The translations under genes and the position numbers were made by a program. From Synoicihabitans lomoniglobus (GTDB lineage: Bacteria; Verrucomicrobiota; Verrucomicrobiia; Opitutales; Opitutaceae): a stretch of 64,000 bases of DNA. The stretch spans positions 181,501 to 245,500 of the forward strand of contig NZ_CP119075.1 of assembly GCF_029023725.1 (NCBI RefSeq), read 5' to 3'. The notes under the pieces were generated by a model that did no database searches, was not told the DNA's origin, and was given only the letters and a program-made list of their open reading frames with translations. Positions 7,617 to 16,855 of the stretch are shown piece by piece; the first letter of the stretch is position 1, and each line of letters opens with the position of its first letter.

Positions 7617-9458
7617 TTACGGGGCTTGGCCCAGCCAGGCTTCGACGCGGGCTTTTTGTTCAGCCGTGGCGTCGGCGCGGAAATTCAGCCGCCACGTTTC
7701 CTCGGGTTTGAGCGCAAGCGTGGCAGGGACGGAGATGATTTGGTCGCGGCGGCTCACGAGCAGCTCGACCGTGGTGCCGGCCCCGAGCAGTTCGAGGCGG
7801 CGGATCACATCGCCGGCGCTCATGCGGTGGCCGTCGACGGCGATGATCTCGTCGTCGACGCTCAGACCGGCGGCGGCGGCGGGCGTGTCGCGGCGCACCT
7901 TGGTGAGCACGATGCGACCGTCTTGATTGGCGATGTCGATGCCGAGCCAACCCTTGGCCAAGTCGGTGTCGTCAGCGGCGGCGGGGGTGCCGGGTTCGGG
8001 CGGGGCGGGTGGTTTCGGCGTTTCGAATTCCAATCCCCACCAATCGAGAGCGGGTTGGTAATCCCACTCTCCGGGGGTTTGCACGAGAGCGTGAAACCAA
8101 GCCGTGAGGTCGTGGCCGGCAATCTCGCTGGCGAGCGCGATGAACTCGTCCTGGGTGTAGCCGCGTTCCGCGCTGTAGCGCTCGAAGGCGGCCCGCATGA
8201 CGTCGTCGAGCGAGTGGGCGCCGTCACTGACGCGTTGAATTTCGGCGTCGATGAGGAAACCCGCGACCGCGCCGCCGCCGTAGTAGCTGAACAAGGCGTT
8301 GGTCGAATTCTCATCGGTGCGGTAGGCTTTGATCCAGGCGTCGAAGGACGATTCGCTGAGCGCCTGCACGTGGCGACCGGGGGTATTTTGCACGCCTTTG
8401 AGTGAACCACTGACCGCGCCGAGATAGCGGTCGGGCGTGTAGAAACCGGCGCGGGTGAGCAGCACGTGTTGATAGTAGCTCGTGAGTCCCTCCACCACCC
8501 ACAGGGAGGGCGAATAGTTTTCGTGTTCGTAGTCGAACGGTCCCAGCTCGACCGGGCGCAGGCGTTTGCCATTCCAGGCGTGGAAGAACTCGTGACTGGC
8601 GAGCGAAAGCCACGACGTGATGCCGCCGTGCGTGCGGGACAACCAGCGGTCGGCGGAGAGGGAAAGCGACTGACGGTGCTCCAAGCCACCGCGATTGCCG
8701 GTCAAGAGGTTGAAGAAATAGTAGGGCTGGTCGTAGGGCAGTTCGCCCCAGAAATCGCGTTGGGCCTCGACCACGCGGTGCAGGTTGCGGGCGACGCGAG
8801 GGTTATCCCAAACTCCGCCACCGCTGACCGTGACCAAGGTGTGGCGAATGCCGTCGACTTCGAAGCTGTCGACCTGGGGCGAACCGGCGACGATCGGACT
8901 GTCGACGAGGGTGTCAAAATCGGGGGACGTGAACGTGTCGGCCCGGCCCTGGTCCGGGAGGAGCGACGTTTGCACGGATTGCCAACCCTCCGGCCGGTGC
9001 ACGGTCACAGTGTAGGGGCGCTGAAAATCGTCGACCACGGTGATGAAGGTCGGCGCGCCGTTAATCACGGCAAAGTCGGCTTCCACCCAATTGCCCCGCA
9101 CGTTGATGGTGCGGCCGTAGAGGCGATAGTGCACGGTCACGTTTGCTGTCCCCGCGGTATCGATACGCCAGCGATTTTTGATGGTTTTTTCCGCGGCCAA
9201 TGGGGAGCCGTCGTCGCCGGTCGCGGACAGCTCGACGATGTGACCGGCGTATTCCCGCACCAAGTAGGAGCCGGGAGTCCACACGGGCATGAAGACCGTG
9301 AGGGAGTCCGCTCCGGCGGCTGGAATCGCCGCAGTTACATCCACGTAGTGCGCCGCGGCATCGGGGAAACTGAGGGTGTAGGCAATCGGAGCACGCGTCG
9401 CGGCCCGGAGGGGCCACGCGGCGAGGCAAAGCAGAAGCAACGAACAGCGGGTCAACAT
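7617..9458 (-). CDS. M61 family metallopeptidase with PDZ domain, secreted
   Basis: 613 residues with a signal peptide (MLTRCSLLLLCLAAWPLRA). The N-terminal beta-rich domain (about 25-190) is followed by the gluzincin domain with the zinc motif HEFFH at residues 289-293 and the downstream WVVEGLTSYYQ segment supplying the third ligand Glu. A C-terminal PDZ domain (about 510-590; GLSVDDEIIAVDGHRM) completes the plan of glycyl-aminopeptidase-like M61 enzymes. The protein is probably periplasmic or secreted and removes N-terminal residues (Gly/Ala preferred in characterised members). Length and order are normal. It stands 68 bp upstream of the WYL gene on the same strand. Confidence 0.92.
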   Translation of the reverse strand: MLTRCSLLLLCLAAWPLRAATRAPIAYTLSFPDAAAHYVDVTAAIPAAGADSLTVFMPVWTPGSYLVREYAGHIVELSATGDDGSPLAAEKTIKNRWRIDTAGTANVTVHYRLYGRTINVRGNWVEADFAVINGAPTFITVVDDFQRPYTVTVHRPEGWQSVQTSLLPDQGRADTFTSPDFDTLVDSPIVAGSPQVDSFEVDGIRHTLVTVSGGGVWDNPRVARNLHRVVEAQRDFWGELPYDQPYYFFNLLTGNRGGLEHRQSLSLSADRWLSRTHGGITSWLSLASHEFFHAWNGKRLRPVELGPFDYEHENYSPSLWVVEGLTSYYQHVLLTRAGFYTPDRYLGAVSGSLKGVQNTPGRHVQALSESSFDAWIKAYRTDENSTNALFSYYGGGAVAGFLIDAEIQRVSDGAHSLDDVMRAAFERYSAERGYTQDEFIALASEIAGHDLTAWFHALVQTPGEWDYQPALDWWGLEFETPKPPAPPEPGTPAAADDTDLAKGWLGIDIANQDGRIVLTKVRRDTPAAAAGLSVDDEIIAVDGHRMSAGDVIRRLELLGAGTTVELLVSRRDQIISVPATLALKPEETWRLNFRADATAEQKARVEAWLGQAP

Positions 9459-9606
9459 GGGTTCAGAGGCTCAAGGCTTTCGATGGCGGGGGCAAAATGA
9501 ACATTGCTGAAAGTTTCTCCGCGTCGGTTTTGCTTAACGGTGCCGCGTTCGTTCCCATGGGCTGACTTGCATTCGGGGAGCGCGCGCCGACGTTGGACGT
9601 ATCGCC

Positions 9607-10806
9607 ATGTTTTCTTTGCCCAAAACACTTCTGCTCGCGGTCGTCGCGACGTCCCTGTCTTCAATCAGTCACGCCCAGTTCCGGGATGACTTTGACGGTT
9701 CTGAAATCGAGGGCTGGTTCCCGGTGGCGGGCGATGGCACGGCGACGTTGGAAATGCAGCCGAATGACGGGTTCGTGCGGTTGCATGTCGACGCGACGCC
9801 CGATGAATACGGCGTGTGGTGGAGCTTCATCAAGCGCGACATCAGCGCCGAATTGGACCTGAAAAAATTGGCGGATCCCGCCTACGAGCTTCGCGTGGAA
9901 GCGCGCGTGCGCAGCAGCCATGCGCCGCGTCGGGTGAATTTCATGCTCAATACGTCACGCACCACCGATTACCATGAGCACCTGCGTGAATTCTACATCA
10001 ACGACACGACGGACTGGCATGTGATCAGTTTCACCACGACGGACTTCGATGCGAAACCTGGCGATGAGGTTTTTGTGCAATTCTGCGCGACGGATTTTGG
10101 GCCGAATCAATACGACGTGGATGTGGATTACTACCGGGCCGACGTGGTGCGGCGCGACGAGGCCAAACCGGACCTGGGCGAACCGTTGCACTACCATCCG
10201 ACGGTGCCGCCGATGAACACCTTCAAACACCATCTCGGCGTGAGCGGAGACAGCGTGATTAACACGGAATTTCCGTCCGTGAACTTCAACGACTGGCACG
10301 TGATGGAGAAAAGTGGTCCGACCCGGGTGCTCACCATTTCCGCCGGTCAATGGGCGGTGCTGCGGTGGGATCTGAGCAAATTCAAGAATCGCAAAGCTGA
10401 CGGTGCAGGCATTCTGGAACTGACCACGCAATCCCTCGCGCTGGGCGGAAAATACCGTGCCGCCATGGGGAATGAGCTGGGTGAGGAGTTCGGCAAGGTT
10501 CACGTCATTGAGATCATGGGCGGTGACGCCGCGTGGGATCAGGAAACCGTGAGTTATGACAGCCTGCTCGCGGGCAAATCCTACGAGGATGTTTTCAACA
10601 CCCAGATGATCATCGATCTGGAAGTGGCGGAGAAGCCCGGTGGAAAAGCCTATTTTACCTTCCCGCGTCCGGTGATGCAGCGTCTGCTCGATGGCACGAC
10701 GAAGGGGGTGTTGATTCGACCGCTCGGCGCGATTGCTGCGTCGATCTATGCCTCGGAGAACGCCAGCGGCTCCGGTCCGAAGCTGCATTTCAATACGAAG
10801 CCGTAG
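9607..10806 (+). CDS. Secreted protein of unknown function with carbohydrate-binding-like beta domains
   Basis: 399 residues with a clear signal peptide ending SSISHAQ (about residue 23). The mature part begins FRDDFDGSEIEGWFPVAGDG, a motif typical of beta-sandwich laminin-G/CBM-like domains in polysaccharide-active proteins (DDF...W). A second part (about 200-399) has DWHVMEKSGPTRVLTISAGQWAVLRWDLS, resembling a family of C-terminal beta-sandwich modules seen beside glycoside hydrolases. No catalytic residues are identifiable. The next gene (47 bp downstream, same strand) is also exported, so the two may form a unit. Confidence 0.65.
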   Translation: MFSLPKTLLLAVVATSLSSISHAQFRDDFDGSEIEGWFPVAGDGTATLEMQPNDGFVRLHVDATPDEYGVWWSFIKRDISAELDLKKLADPAYELRVEARVRSSHAPRRVNFMLNTSRTTDYHEHLREFYINDTTDWHVISFTTTDFDAKPGDEVFVQFCATDFGPNQYDVDVDYYRADVVRRDEAKPDLGEPLHYHPTVPPMNTFKHHLGVSGDSVINTEFPSVNFNDWHVMEKSGPTRVLTISAGQWAVLRWDLSKFKNRKADGAGILELTTQSLALGGKYRAAMGNELGEEFGKVHVIEIMGGDAAWDQETVSYDSLLAGKSYEDVFNTQMIIDLEVAEKPGGKAYFTFPRPVMQRLLDGTTKGVLIRPLGAIAASIYASENASGSGPKLHFNTKP

Positions 10807-10853
10807 GTTCAACGGGAACCCTCCAGCACCGCGAGGGTCCCACGGAGGACCCC

Positions 10854-11669
10854 ATGAATTTTCGTTCCTTGCCCCGGTTGGTGGCGTTGTGGTTGAGCAT
10901 CGCTGGCATCTCTTCCGCCGCCGATAAACTCGATGTCGCTGTCATCAATGAGCTCACCTTCCTCGGTGAACAGCAGGCTCCGGCTGACTTGGATCTGAAT
11001 CCGGTTTACTACCAGTTCATCACGCGAGGTTACGTCTTGTTCGGTCGTGCGCTACCGGGCGATGTGGAGCCGGAAGAAGACGCTTTGCTCCAACACATTG
11101 CCGCCGTGCTGCGACCGAAAGGTTACTTGCCAGCCGATGCGGAGCATCCACCCCGCGTCGCCATCACGGTGATGTGGGGGAGTGCGATTGGCGAATGGAA
11201 GCATGCGATCGAATATCTCAATACATCGCCTGCCGGTATCAAATGGGAGCCGTTGCCATCGGAGTCGGGCCATAAGAACACTGATTTACGTCGCACGTGG
11301 AGTGAGATTCGCGGTGACGACGTGAGCCGTATTTTACGTCTCAGTTATCAGGATCCTTACATTTTCTCTCTCACGGCTTGTGACTGGCGCAATGCCTTCA
11401 AGGGGCAGGAGATTCCGCTGTGGCAAGTCCGAGCGTTGGTGGCGTCGCCCCGGGTGACGGCGGAGCAGGCGTTTCACCGGATAATCGATGCGGTCGAGCC
11501 TTATTTCGGACGGGACAACGATGCGCCGCATATCGTGAAGGCGAAGGGCGAGCGAGAAGCGACAAGTATGGCGTTTGGCTTTGATGACCCGGCACATCGT
11601 CCGGCACCGATTGACATGGACCCCGTCGTGGCGCTCGCGCTCGGTGGCGAGCGTTTCAAGCGCAAGTGA
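10854..11669 (+). CDS. Exported protein of unknown function
   Basis: 271 residues starting with a signal peptide (LPRLVALWLSIAGISSAAD). The mature sequence is mixed alpha/beta, with many aromatic and charged residues and paired histidines, and matches no family I recognise. The ATG at 10854 has GGAGGA 6-11 bases upstream. Part of that ribosome site lies in a small hairpin (GGGTCC at 10835-10840 with GGACCC at 10847-10852), which could moderate translation. It directly follows another exported unknown. Confidence 0.6.
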   Translation: MNFRSLPRLVALWLSIAGISSAADKLDVAVINELTFLGEQQAPADLDLNPVYYQFITRGYVLFGRALPGDVEPEEDALLQHIAAVLRPKGYLPADAEHPPRVAITVMWGSAIGEWKHAIEYLNTSPAGIKWEPLPSESGHKNTDLRRTWSEIRGDDVSRILRLSYQDPYIFSLTACDWRNAFKGQEIPLWQVRALVASPRVTAEQAFHRIIDAVEPYFGRDNDAPHIVKAKGEREATSMAFGFDDPAHRPAPIDMDPVVALALGGERFKRK

Positions 11670-11711
11670 TCGGTGGTATTCGCGGCGCGTTCGCCGCCGA
11701 AGCTTTCCCGC

Positions 11712-12179
11712 TTACGGGGCAACGGCGGGCTCGGGCGGAGCGACGGCGAAATTACGCACGCAAAAATAAAGTGACCGCGTATCGCCAGCCACCGTGGCAC
11801 CCGCTTCCGTCGTCGTGAAAGTCAGGGGAGAGATGCCGGCCGACAATTCAACCGAGATTTTTTGGTGCACCCATTCGTTTAAGGGGAGCGCGAGGGTCGG
11901 CAGGGACTTGTTGCCGAGGGTCATCTGCAGGGAACGGGCGGAGATCGACAGGACGTCGAACTCGACGACAACGGTTTCGGCCTGCGCGGCGTCGTTGGTG
12001 AGTGCAATGGAAGCGGTCGGCTCACTCCAGCGCCATTCGCTGGTGCCGTCCTTTTCCAGATCGAGCCAACCGGTGGTGAAGGTGGCGGAAAGCGTGGGTT
12101 TGGCTTGGGGTTCGACCCGATTGCAACCGGCCAAAACCAACAACGACAAGAGAACAACGAACGTGGAAAAGCGCGGCAT
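11712..12179 (-). CDS. Small lipoprotein of unknown function
   Basis: 155 residues. The N-terminus MPRFSTFVVLLSLLVLAGC carries a lipobox (LAGC, Cys19), so the protein should be lipid-anchored. The rest is predicted beta-strand (TGWLDLEKDGTSEWRWS ... VVVEFDVLSISARSLQMTLGN), ending in a Pro-rich tail. It follows the TonB-receptor gene on the same strand with a strong hairpin between them, so it is probably transcribed separately. The family is not recognised. Confidence 0.65.
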   Translation of the reverse strand: MPRFSTFVVLLSLLVLAGCNRVEPQAKPTLSATFTTGWLDLEKDGTSEWRWSEPTASIALTNDAAQAETVVVEFDVLSISARSLQMTLGNKSLPTLALPLNEWVHQKISVELSAGISPLTFTTTEAGATVAGDTRSLYFCVRNFAVAPPEPAVAP

Positions 12180-12241
12180 AGCACCGCAAAATGCCTACGG
12201 TCGCCGCCGCAAGCGAGCTTGTTCACTGGTCCGCCAAGCAT

Positions 12242-12273
12242 GAAGGCGCGAACCCCGGAGGGTTCGCGCCTTC
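12242..12273. terminator. Strong hairpin between the TonB receptor gene and the lipoprotein gene
   Basis: GAAGGCGCGAACCC (12242-12255) and its exact complement (12260-12273) form a 14-bp perfect stem with a 4-base loop. It lies 25 bp past the receptor stop codon. There is no U-run on either side, so it may be a processing or stabilising hairpin rather than a classical intrinsic terminator. Confidence 0.55.
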
Positions 12274-12297
12274 GACAGATGGGTGGACCAAACCGGC

Positions 12298-14358
12298 CTA
12301 GAACGAATACCGCACGGTCAGGCCGACTTGGCGGGGATCGGCGGGGGACTCGTAGCGGGTGGTTTCCCAATTGGGACCGGCGTTGGCGAAGTAGAAGATC
12401 CGCTTTTCATAGCGTTCATCGAGGAGGTTGCGGGCCCACAGCGTGACGCTCCATTGCTCATGGCGATAGCCTACGCTGGCGTTGACGACGTTGAACGCAC
12501 TGCGCGTTTGGTCGTGGGTGTTGGACTCGAAGTAGTCGTCGCGGCCATTGAGCTCGGCGCTGGCCCAGAATCCGTTGCCGGCGTCGTAGCGACCGCCCAG
12601 TGAGTAGGTGTAGGCGGGAACGTTGGCCAACTCCCGCCCGCCTGCGGGGGTTTGCGCGGTGTTGTGCAGCGTGAACGCGTCGAGGTCGGAATTCATGAGG
12701 CCGAGACTGCCATAGGCCGAAAAGCCTTCGGCGAGCTGCGCGCGAAAACTCGCTTCGGCTCCCGTGATCGAGGCGCTTTTGCCGTTGTCGACGAAGTAGG
12801 TGAAGCTGCCACCGTAGCCCGCGGAGTCGCGGACCTGGGGGGTGTCGCGATCGAGGTGGAACGCGATGATTTCACCGGAGAGCCGACCGTCCGCACTGCG
12901 CGTGCGCAGACCGATTTCGTAGTTCCACATGATCTCGGTGTCGTAGCCGGCCGGACCTTCGTCGGGCACGACGAGGTAGTTGTAGATGTTGGCACCGCCG
13001 GCCTTGTAACCGCGGGTGAGTGACGCGAAACCGAGGGTGCGTTCGCCGAGGTCTTGTTCGAGCGTGAGCTTGCCGCCGACGAGCGTGTCGGAGAAGTCGA
13101 GGGGGGAGCGGAACTCGATGTCGGTCGCCAGATCGTAGTCCTCGACGCGCAGGCCTGCCACGAGACGGGTGCCGGGCGTGAGCTCTTGTCCCCATTGTCC
13201 GAATACAGCCATGGTGGTGGCATCGTAGCGGGTGGCGGCGTCGCCGAAGCCTTCGGTGAGAAACGTGTCCTCGACGAGCGATTCGTAGTAGGCTCCGAGC
13301 GTCCAGCGGCCGGTTTCGCCGACCTCGCGGTCGACGCGGAATTCCTGATTGAAGGTTTCGCGCTCGCGGGAGAGTTCGAGGAACAGATCGTAGCCGCGCG
13401 GATCGGCGGCGTAGGTCCAGTCGGAGTCGTAGCTGTAAAGGGAGTCGGCGGTGGTGAAACTCGTCTTGGTGGTGAACACCAGGGCGTTGCCGGTGTAGAC
13501 GCCGCGCAGACTGCCCGCGGTGGCTTCCTGGATGTCGTGACCCGGGATGTCGGAGTAGGTCGTGAAGCCGGTGTTATCGAGGGAGAATTCGTCGTAGCCG
13601 TTGTCTTGATCGGCGTAGAAGAGCGTGGCGTCCCATTGCCAGGCGTCGCTGGGCAACACGCGCAGTTTCAGGCGCAGGGCGGTTTCGTCGATGCCGTCGG
13701 TGTCGTCGCGATTGAGGAAGGCGTTGTCGCGCCAGCCGTTGGCGGTGGTGCGTTGGGCGGCGACGCGAAACATGACTTTGTCGGACAACGGTCCACCCAC
13801 GGCGAAACCACCGGAGAGGTGATCGTCGTTGGCCACGGTGGCCTCGGTGTAGCCGGTCCAGAAAGGCGTGGGATCGGCGGACACGAGCTTGATCACACCG
13901 GCGGCGGCGTTGGCGCCGAAGGCACCGGCCTGCGGACCGCGCAGCACTTCGACCTGCTGGGTGTCAAAGAGCGTGGCGGCGCCACCGATGCCGGTGAAAT
14001 CGAGATCGTCGATGAGAAAACGCACCGAGGAGTCGGGCGATTCGCCTTCGAATTGGGAGTTTTCGCCGATGCCGCGGATTTGAAAATAACGGGCGCGGGA
14101 CGTGCCGGCCGCCCAAGTGAGATTGGGCGTGGCGTTGACGAGATCGCCGAAGCTCTGGTTGCCGTTGGCGGCCAGTTGTTCGGCGGCGAACACGGTGGCC
14201 GAGGCGCTGGTGCGAGCCAGTTCGGACGACCAGAGGTCGGCGGTGACGACGAGCGTATCCAGTTCCTGGACGTCGCTTGACGGGACGGTTTGAGCCGAGG
14301 CCGGGAAGGCGGCGGCGAAGAGCAGACTGCCGAGAGCGGCAATGCGGGAGGGTTTCAT
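12298..14358 (-). CDS. TonB-dependent outer-membrane receptor, probable thiamin transporter
   Basis: 686 residues from the ATG at 14358 (a TTG 12 bases further out lies inside a hairpin and is less likely). A signal peptide ends at FPASAQ, followed by a TonB box (DTLVVTA), a plug domain (about 50-160; RGIGENSQFEGESPDSSVRFLIDD and VEVLRGPQAGAFGANAAAGVI) and a 22-strand barrel ending in YSF with a terminal Phe. The ligand is inferred from regulation: a TPP riboswitch lies in its leader. TPP-riboswitch-controlled TonB receptors have been proposed to import thiamin in Gram-negative bacteria. No other thiamin gene is adjacent. Confidence 0.88.
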   Translation of the reverse strand: MKPSRIAALGSLLFAAAFPASAQTVPSSDVQELDTLVVTADLWSSELARTSASATVFAAEQLAANGNQSFGDLVNATPNLTWAAGTSRARYFQIRGIGENSQFEGESPDSSVRFLIDDLDFTGIGGAATLFDTQQVEVLRGPQAGAFGANAAAGVIKLVSADPTPFWTGYTEATVANDDHLSGGFAVGGPLSDKVMFRVAAQRTTANGWRDNAFLNRDDTDGIDETALRLKLRVLPSDAWQWDATLFYADQDNGYDEFSLDNTGFTTYSDIPGHDIQEATAGSLRGVYTGNALVFTTKTSFTTADSLYSYDSDWTYAADPRGYDLFLELSRERETFNQEFRVDREVGETGRWTLGAYYESLVEDTFLTEGFGDAATRYDATTMAVFGQWGQELTPGTRLVAGLRVEDYDLATDIEFRSPLDFSDTLVGGKLTLEQDLGERTLGFASLTRGYKAGGANIYNYLVVPDEGPAGYDTEIMWNYEIGLRTRSADGRLSGEIIAFHLDRDTPQVRDSAGYGGSFTYFVDNGKSASITGAEASFRAQLAEGFSAYGSLGLMNSDLDAFTLHNTAQTPAGGRELANVPAYTYSLGGRYDAGNGFWASAELNGRDDYFESNTHDQTRSAFNVVNASVGYRHEQWSVTLWARNLLDERYEKRIFYFANAGPNWETTRYESPADPRQVGLTVRYSF

Positions 14359-14361
14359 GTT

Positions 14362-14391
14362 GGATCTCAAGTTTGGTGGATTTGAGATCCG
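14362..14391 (-). promoter_or_regulatory. Hairpin covering the ribosome-binding region of the TonB receptor (candidate riboswitch expression platform)
   Basis: On the mRNA strand GGATCTCAA and TTGAGATCC form a perfect 9-bp stem that ends 3 bases before the ATG at 14358. The only SD-like GAGA sits in its 3' arm. The 5' arm contains ATCTCA, complementary to the TGAGAT in the aptamer's conserved CUGAGA element. This fits a switch in which ligand-bound aptamer frees the 5' arm to sequester the start site. The pairing is visible; the mechanism is inferred. Confidence 0.6.
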
Positions 14392-14430
14392 GCCTTTGGG
14401 CGCGAAACGGACGTGTGATATGTTCCTTTT

Positions 14431-14522
14431 CCTACGCCGGTATTAACCGGATCAGGTTCAAAGGGATCGCCACGCTGCCGAAGCACTGTGGACATCTCAG
14501 ACCCAAGCCGGGTCACCCCTAA
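14431..14522 (-). promoter_or_regulatory. TPP (thiamin pyrophosphate) riboswitch, THI element
   Basis: The minus strand reads AGGGGTGACCC ... GGTCTGAGATG ... CCCTTTGAACCTGATC, then CGGTTAATACCGGCGTAGG. This reproduces the conserved TPP aptamer: the GGGGUG start, the CUGAGA pyrimidine-binding element and the ACCUGAUCnGGUUAAUACCGGCGnAGG 3' half. It lies about 70 bases upstream of the TonB receptor ATG on the same strand and should repress that gene when TPP is abundant. Confidence 0.96.
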
Positions 14523-14668
14523 GGACGCGGAGAGATGTCCGAGTGATTGCGCCGCTTGTCAACGCGAGATTCTGAAAACGCAAATACCGGTCGGTCGGTC
14601 GCAGGAACGCGGGGATTCATCGCCACCGCATGGCGTTTCGACGTGGGTGAGGTCATGCATGGGTCGTT

Positions 14669-14947
14669 TTGAACCGGATTTTCATCACGACAAAAAGTTG
14701 GAAAATATTGCAGTGGATCACGTTGGTCGGGGTCCTGACCGGCTGTCGCTCGACCAACGGTTTGTCGGACGAGGCGCGCGAGCAAAAGCGGGAGCGTTAC
14801 GAAACAGTCTACACCGTGGGGAGTCACATCCCCAAGACCGTGCGCCGCGGGGAAAATCCCGATGCGAACAATGGCGCGAGTCCGGTCGCGGTCATTGAAG
14901 GCGAACGGGCCCGGGATGCGGTGCGCGCCATGCAACCGCGGCCTTAG
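14669..14947 (+). CDS. Small lipoprotein, 92 residues
   Basis: MNRIFITTKSWKILQWITLVGVLTGC carries a hydrophobic signal and a lipobox with Cys26. The short mature part is charged (EAREQKRERYETVYTVGSHIPK...) and ends in an Ala/Arg-rich helix. It matches small lipoproteins of unknown function that carry a GSHIPK...RRG motif in some Verrucomicrobia, a resemblance I recall and cannot verify here. It converges on and overlaps by 4 bp the stop of the gene on the opposite strand. The opposing 138-residue minus-strand frame lacks such features. Confidence 0.6.
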   Translation: MNRIFITTKSWKILQWITLVGVLTGCRSTNGLSDEAREQKRERYETVYTVGSHIPKTVRRGENPDANNGASPVAVIEGERARDAVRAMQPRP

Positions 14948-16737
14948 TTGCCTTCGTCGGGGGTCTCGTCCTTCGAACCGCCCAGCAAGCCCTTGAGCAA
15001 CCCGCCCGCCTTTTCACCGATGGCTTCCGTGGCCTTTTCCTTAATGAGTTGGGTGCCCGCTTGTTTCGCGATGCGGCCCAGTTGGTTCTGATCAAGTTTG
15101 ATACGTGGGCTGTCCAGTGCCCCGGTGAGACCGATGGGCAGGGTGAAGTTGTCCAACGGCACCGCCCGGCCGGCGATGCGGGCGGTGGTGTGGTGCAGGG
15201 TGACGTCAAGCGGCCAGTCGATGGTGCCGTCGATGGCGGAGTAGGTGCCATCGAACGCGAGGTCGACCGTGCCCCCGTCGAGCAAAGGCTCGGCACTGTC
15301 GCGCTTGAGGGCGTCGGAAATCGTGGCGGCGGGCACGCCGCGGTAGTGCGCGGCGAGGCGACTGGTGGAGCCGGCTTGCACGGTGAGTCCGGCGGTATTG
15401 CCACTCGAAGTGATTTCGACGGAAGCAGGTGCATCCACCAACCACGGTTGGGTGGACAGGTTGCGGGCGTGGATCGCGAGCGTTTCTTCGGGAAGCCAGG
15501 CGGCTTTGACATTGTCCGCCTCGAGATCCGACACGAGCAGCGTGGGAGAGTCGGCGATGAGATGATCGGCGGTGACTTCGGCGTAACCGCGCTCAGCCGC
15601 GATGCGTTGCAATCGCTCGGACCATGTGTCCTCGGTTCCGCCTTCGGCCCCGATTTCGGTCGATTCACCCGGAGGCGTGCTTCCGCTGAAACGATCGAGC
15701 CAACTCTTGGCCTGGGCGAGGCGTTGGCGCCAGAGTTTGGCGTTGGCCACATAGTCTTCGATGGTGCCGGTATCCGGTAGTTTGATACCCTCACCATCGG
15801 CGTCCGGTGCGGTGGACACGCGGCGACCAGGAACGCGACGCGCTTGGCTGAGGGTGGCGCCCTGCATGACAATGCGATCGATGGTCAGACGTTTGCGCAG
15901 GAGATCGGTGCCGCTGATGTCGGCTTCCAGGCGTTCGGCGGCGAGTAGATTGGTATCGAGGTTGTTGGGATCGGTCACCGCCAGCCCCGTCACGACCAGT
16001 CGACCGGCGCCCAGATCGAGGTCGGCGGTGGCGATGTCGACGGTGGCACCATTGGCGCGTTCGAGTCCGTCGCGGAGAGCGGTGGTGATGATGGTAGGCG
16101 CGAAAAATTTCAGCACGGTGACGGTCAACACCAGCGACAGAATCACGAATGCGGCGCCGAGCGGGCGGATGGGATTTCCCACCTTTTTGGCGGCGAGCGC
16201 AGCGTAGTCGGGATCCTTGAGTCCGCCGCCGGCGAGGAGGAAAACGCTCCAACGCACCCAGGCGCGGTTGTTCCACTTTTGGAATTTTTCGGAGTGTTCA
16301 CTGGCGTTGGCCATGCGGTGCCGAAACGTGGTGACGCCACGCACGACGAGCCACCCGAGGATGAGCCCAACGACAAGACCCATGACGAGGCCGCCCGTCG
16401 CGGCGTAGTTTTCGACGCCGAGCAGGGCGAGTCCCGGGGTGTTGACCATCGCCCGGAAGAGCCCCTCGGTGGGCCCCTCCAACAGTAGACGGCCGATGGC
16501 GAAACTCACGGGGAGGAGTGCGAGCGAAACCAACTTGGCGAGGGCACCGGCGACGGCGGCGAGGAAGAGATTGGCGTTGAGCAGGACCAGCAGCAGCGCG
16601 AGGGCGAGCGTCAGCCCGGGGGCGGTCATGAAGCCGGGCAGAAAGCCCAGCAGGGCACCCAGAGTGCAGCCGACCATGAGTTGAAAAGGCGTGGCTTTGC
16701 CGCGAAGTATGGATCCGATTTTGCGGGTAATGATCAT
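14944..16737 (-). CDS. Membrane protein fused to an AsmA-like domain (TIGR03546-like plus TIGR03545-like)
   Basis: 597 residues in two parts. Residues 1-190 contain several hydrophobic helices (TPFQLMVGCTLGALLGFLPGF, LALALLLVLLNANLFLAAVAGALAKLV, GLVMGLVVGLILGWLVVRGV) like the DUF2062-related TIGR03546 proteins. After a further helix (about 205-220), residues 225-597 resemble TIGR03545/AsmA-type proteins (FAPTIITTALRDGLERANGATVDIATADLDLGAGRLVVTGLAV, many repeated strand-turn units, and a conserved end GLTGALDSPRIKLDQNQLG). The two families are usually separate adjacent genes, so this appears to be a fusion. A role in the envelope or in lipid handling is possible but unproven. Confidence 0.65.
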   Translation of the reverse strand: MIITRKIGSILRGKATPFQLMVGCTLGALLGFLPGFMTAPGLTLALALLLVLLNANLFLAAVAGALAKLVSLALLPVSFAIGRLLLEGPTEGLFRAMVNTPGLALLGVENYAATGGLVMGLVVGLILGWLVVRGVTTFRHRMANASEHSEKFQKWNNRAWVRWSVFLLAGGGLKDPDYAALAAKKVGNPIRPLGAAFVILSLVLTVTVLKFFAPTIITTALRDGLERANGATVDIATADLDLGAGRLVVTGLAVTDPNNLDTNLLAAERLEADISGTDLLRKRLTIDRIVMQGATLSQARRVPGRRVSTAPDADGEGIKLPDTGTIEDYVANAKLWRQRLAQAKSWLDRFSGSTPPGESTEIGAEGGTEDTWSERLQRIAAERGYAEVTADHLIADSPTLLVSDLEADNVKAAWLPEETLAIHARNLSTQPWLVDAPASVEITSSGNTAGLTVQAGSTSRLAAHYRGVPAATISDALKRDSAEPLLDGGTVDLAFDGTYSAIDGTIDWPLDVTLHHTTARIAGRAVPLDNFTLPIGLTGALDSPRIKLDQNQLGRIAKQAGTQLIKEKATEAIGEKAGGLLKGLLGGSKDETPDEGN

Positions 16738-16855
16738 GGGATTGAAGACTGGTTGAGGGGCACAGACCAGAGATCGGCTGATCGGGTCCCGAATCTGACC
16801 CCGAGGGGGGGCGCAGTGGCTGGTTCAGCCTGTCGGATAGCAGCCGCCGGTCGTG

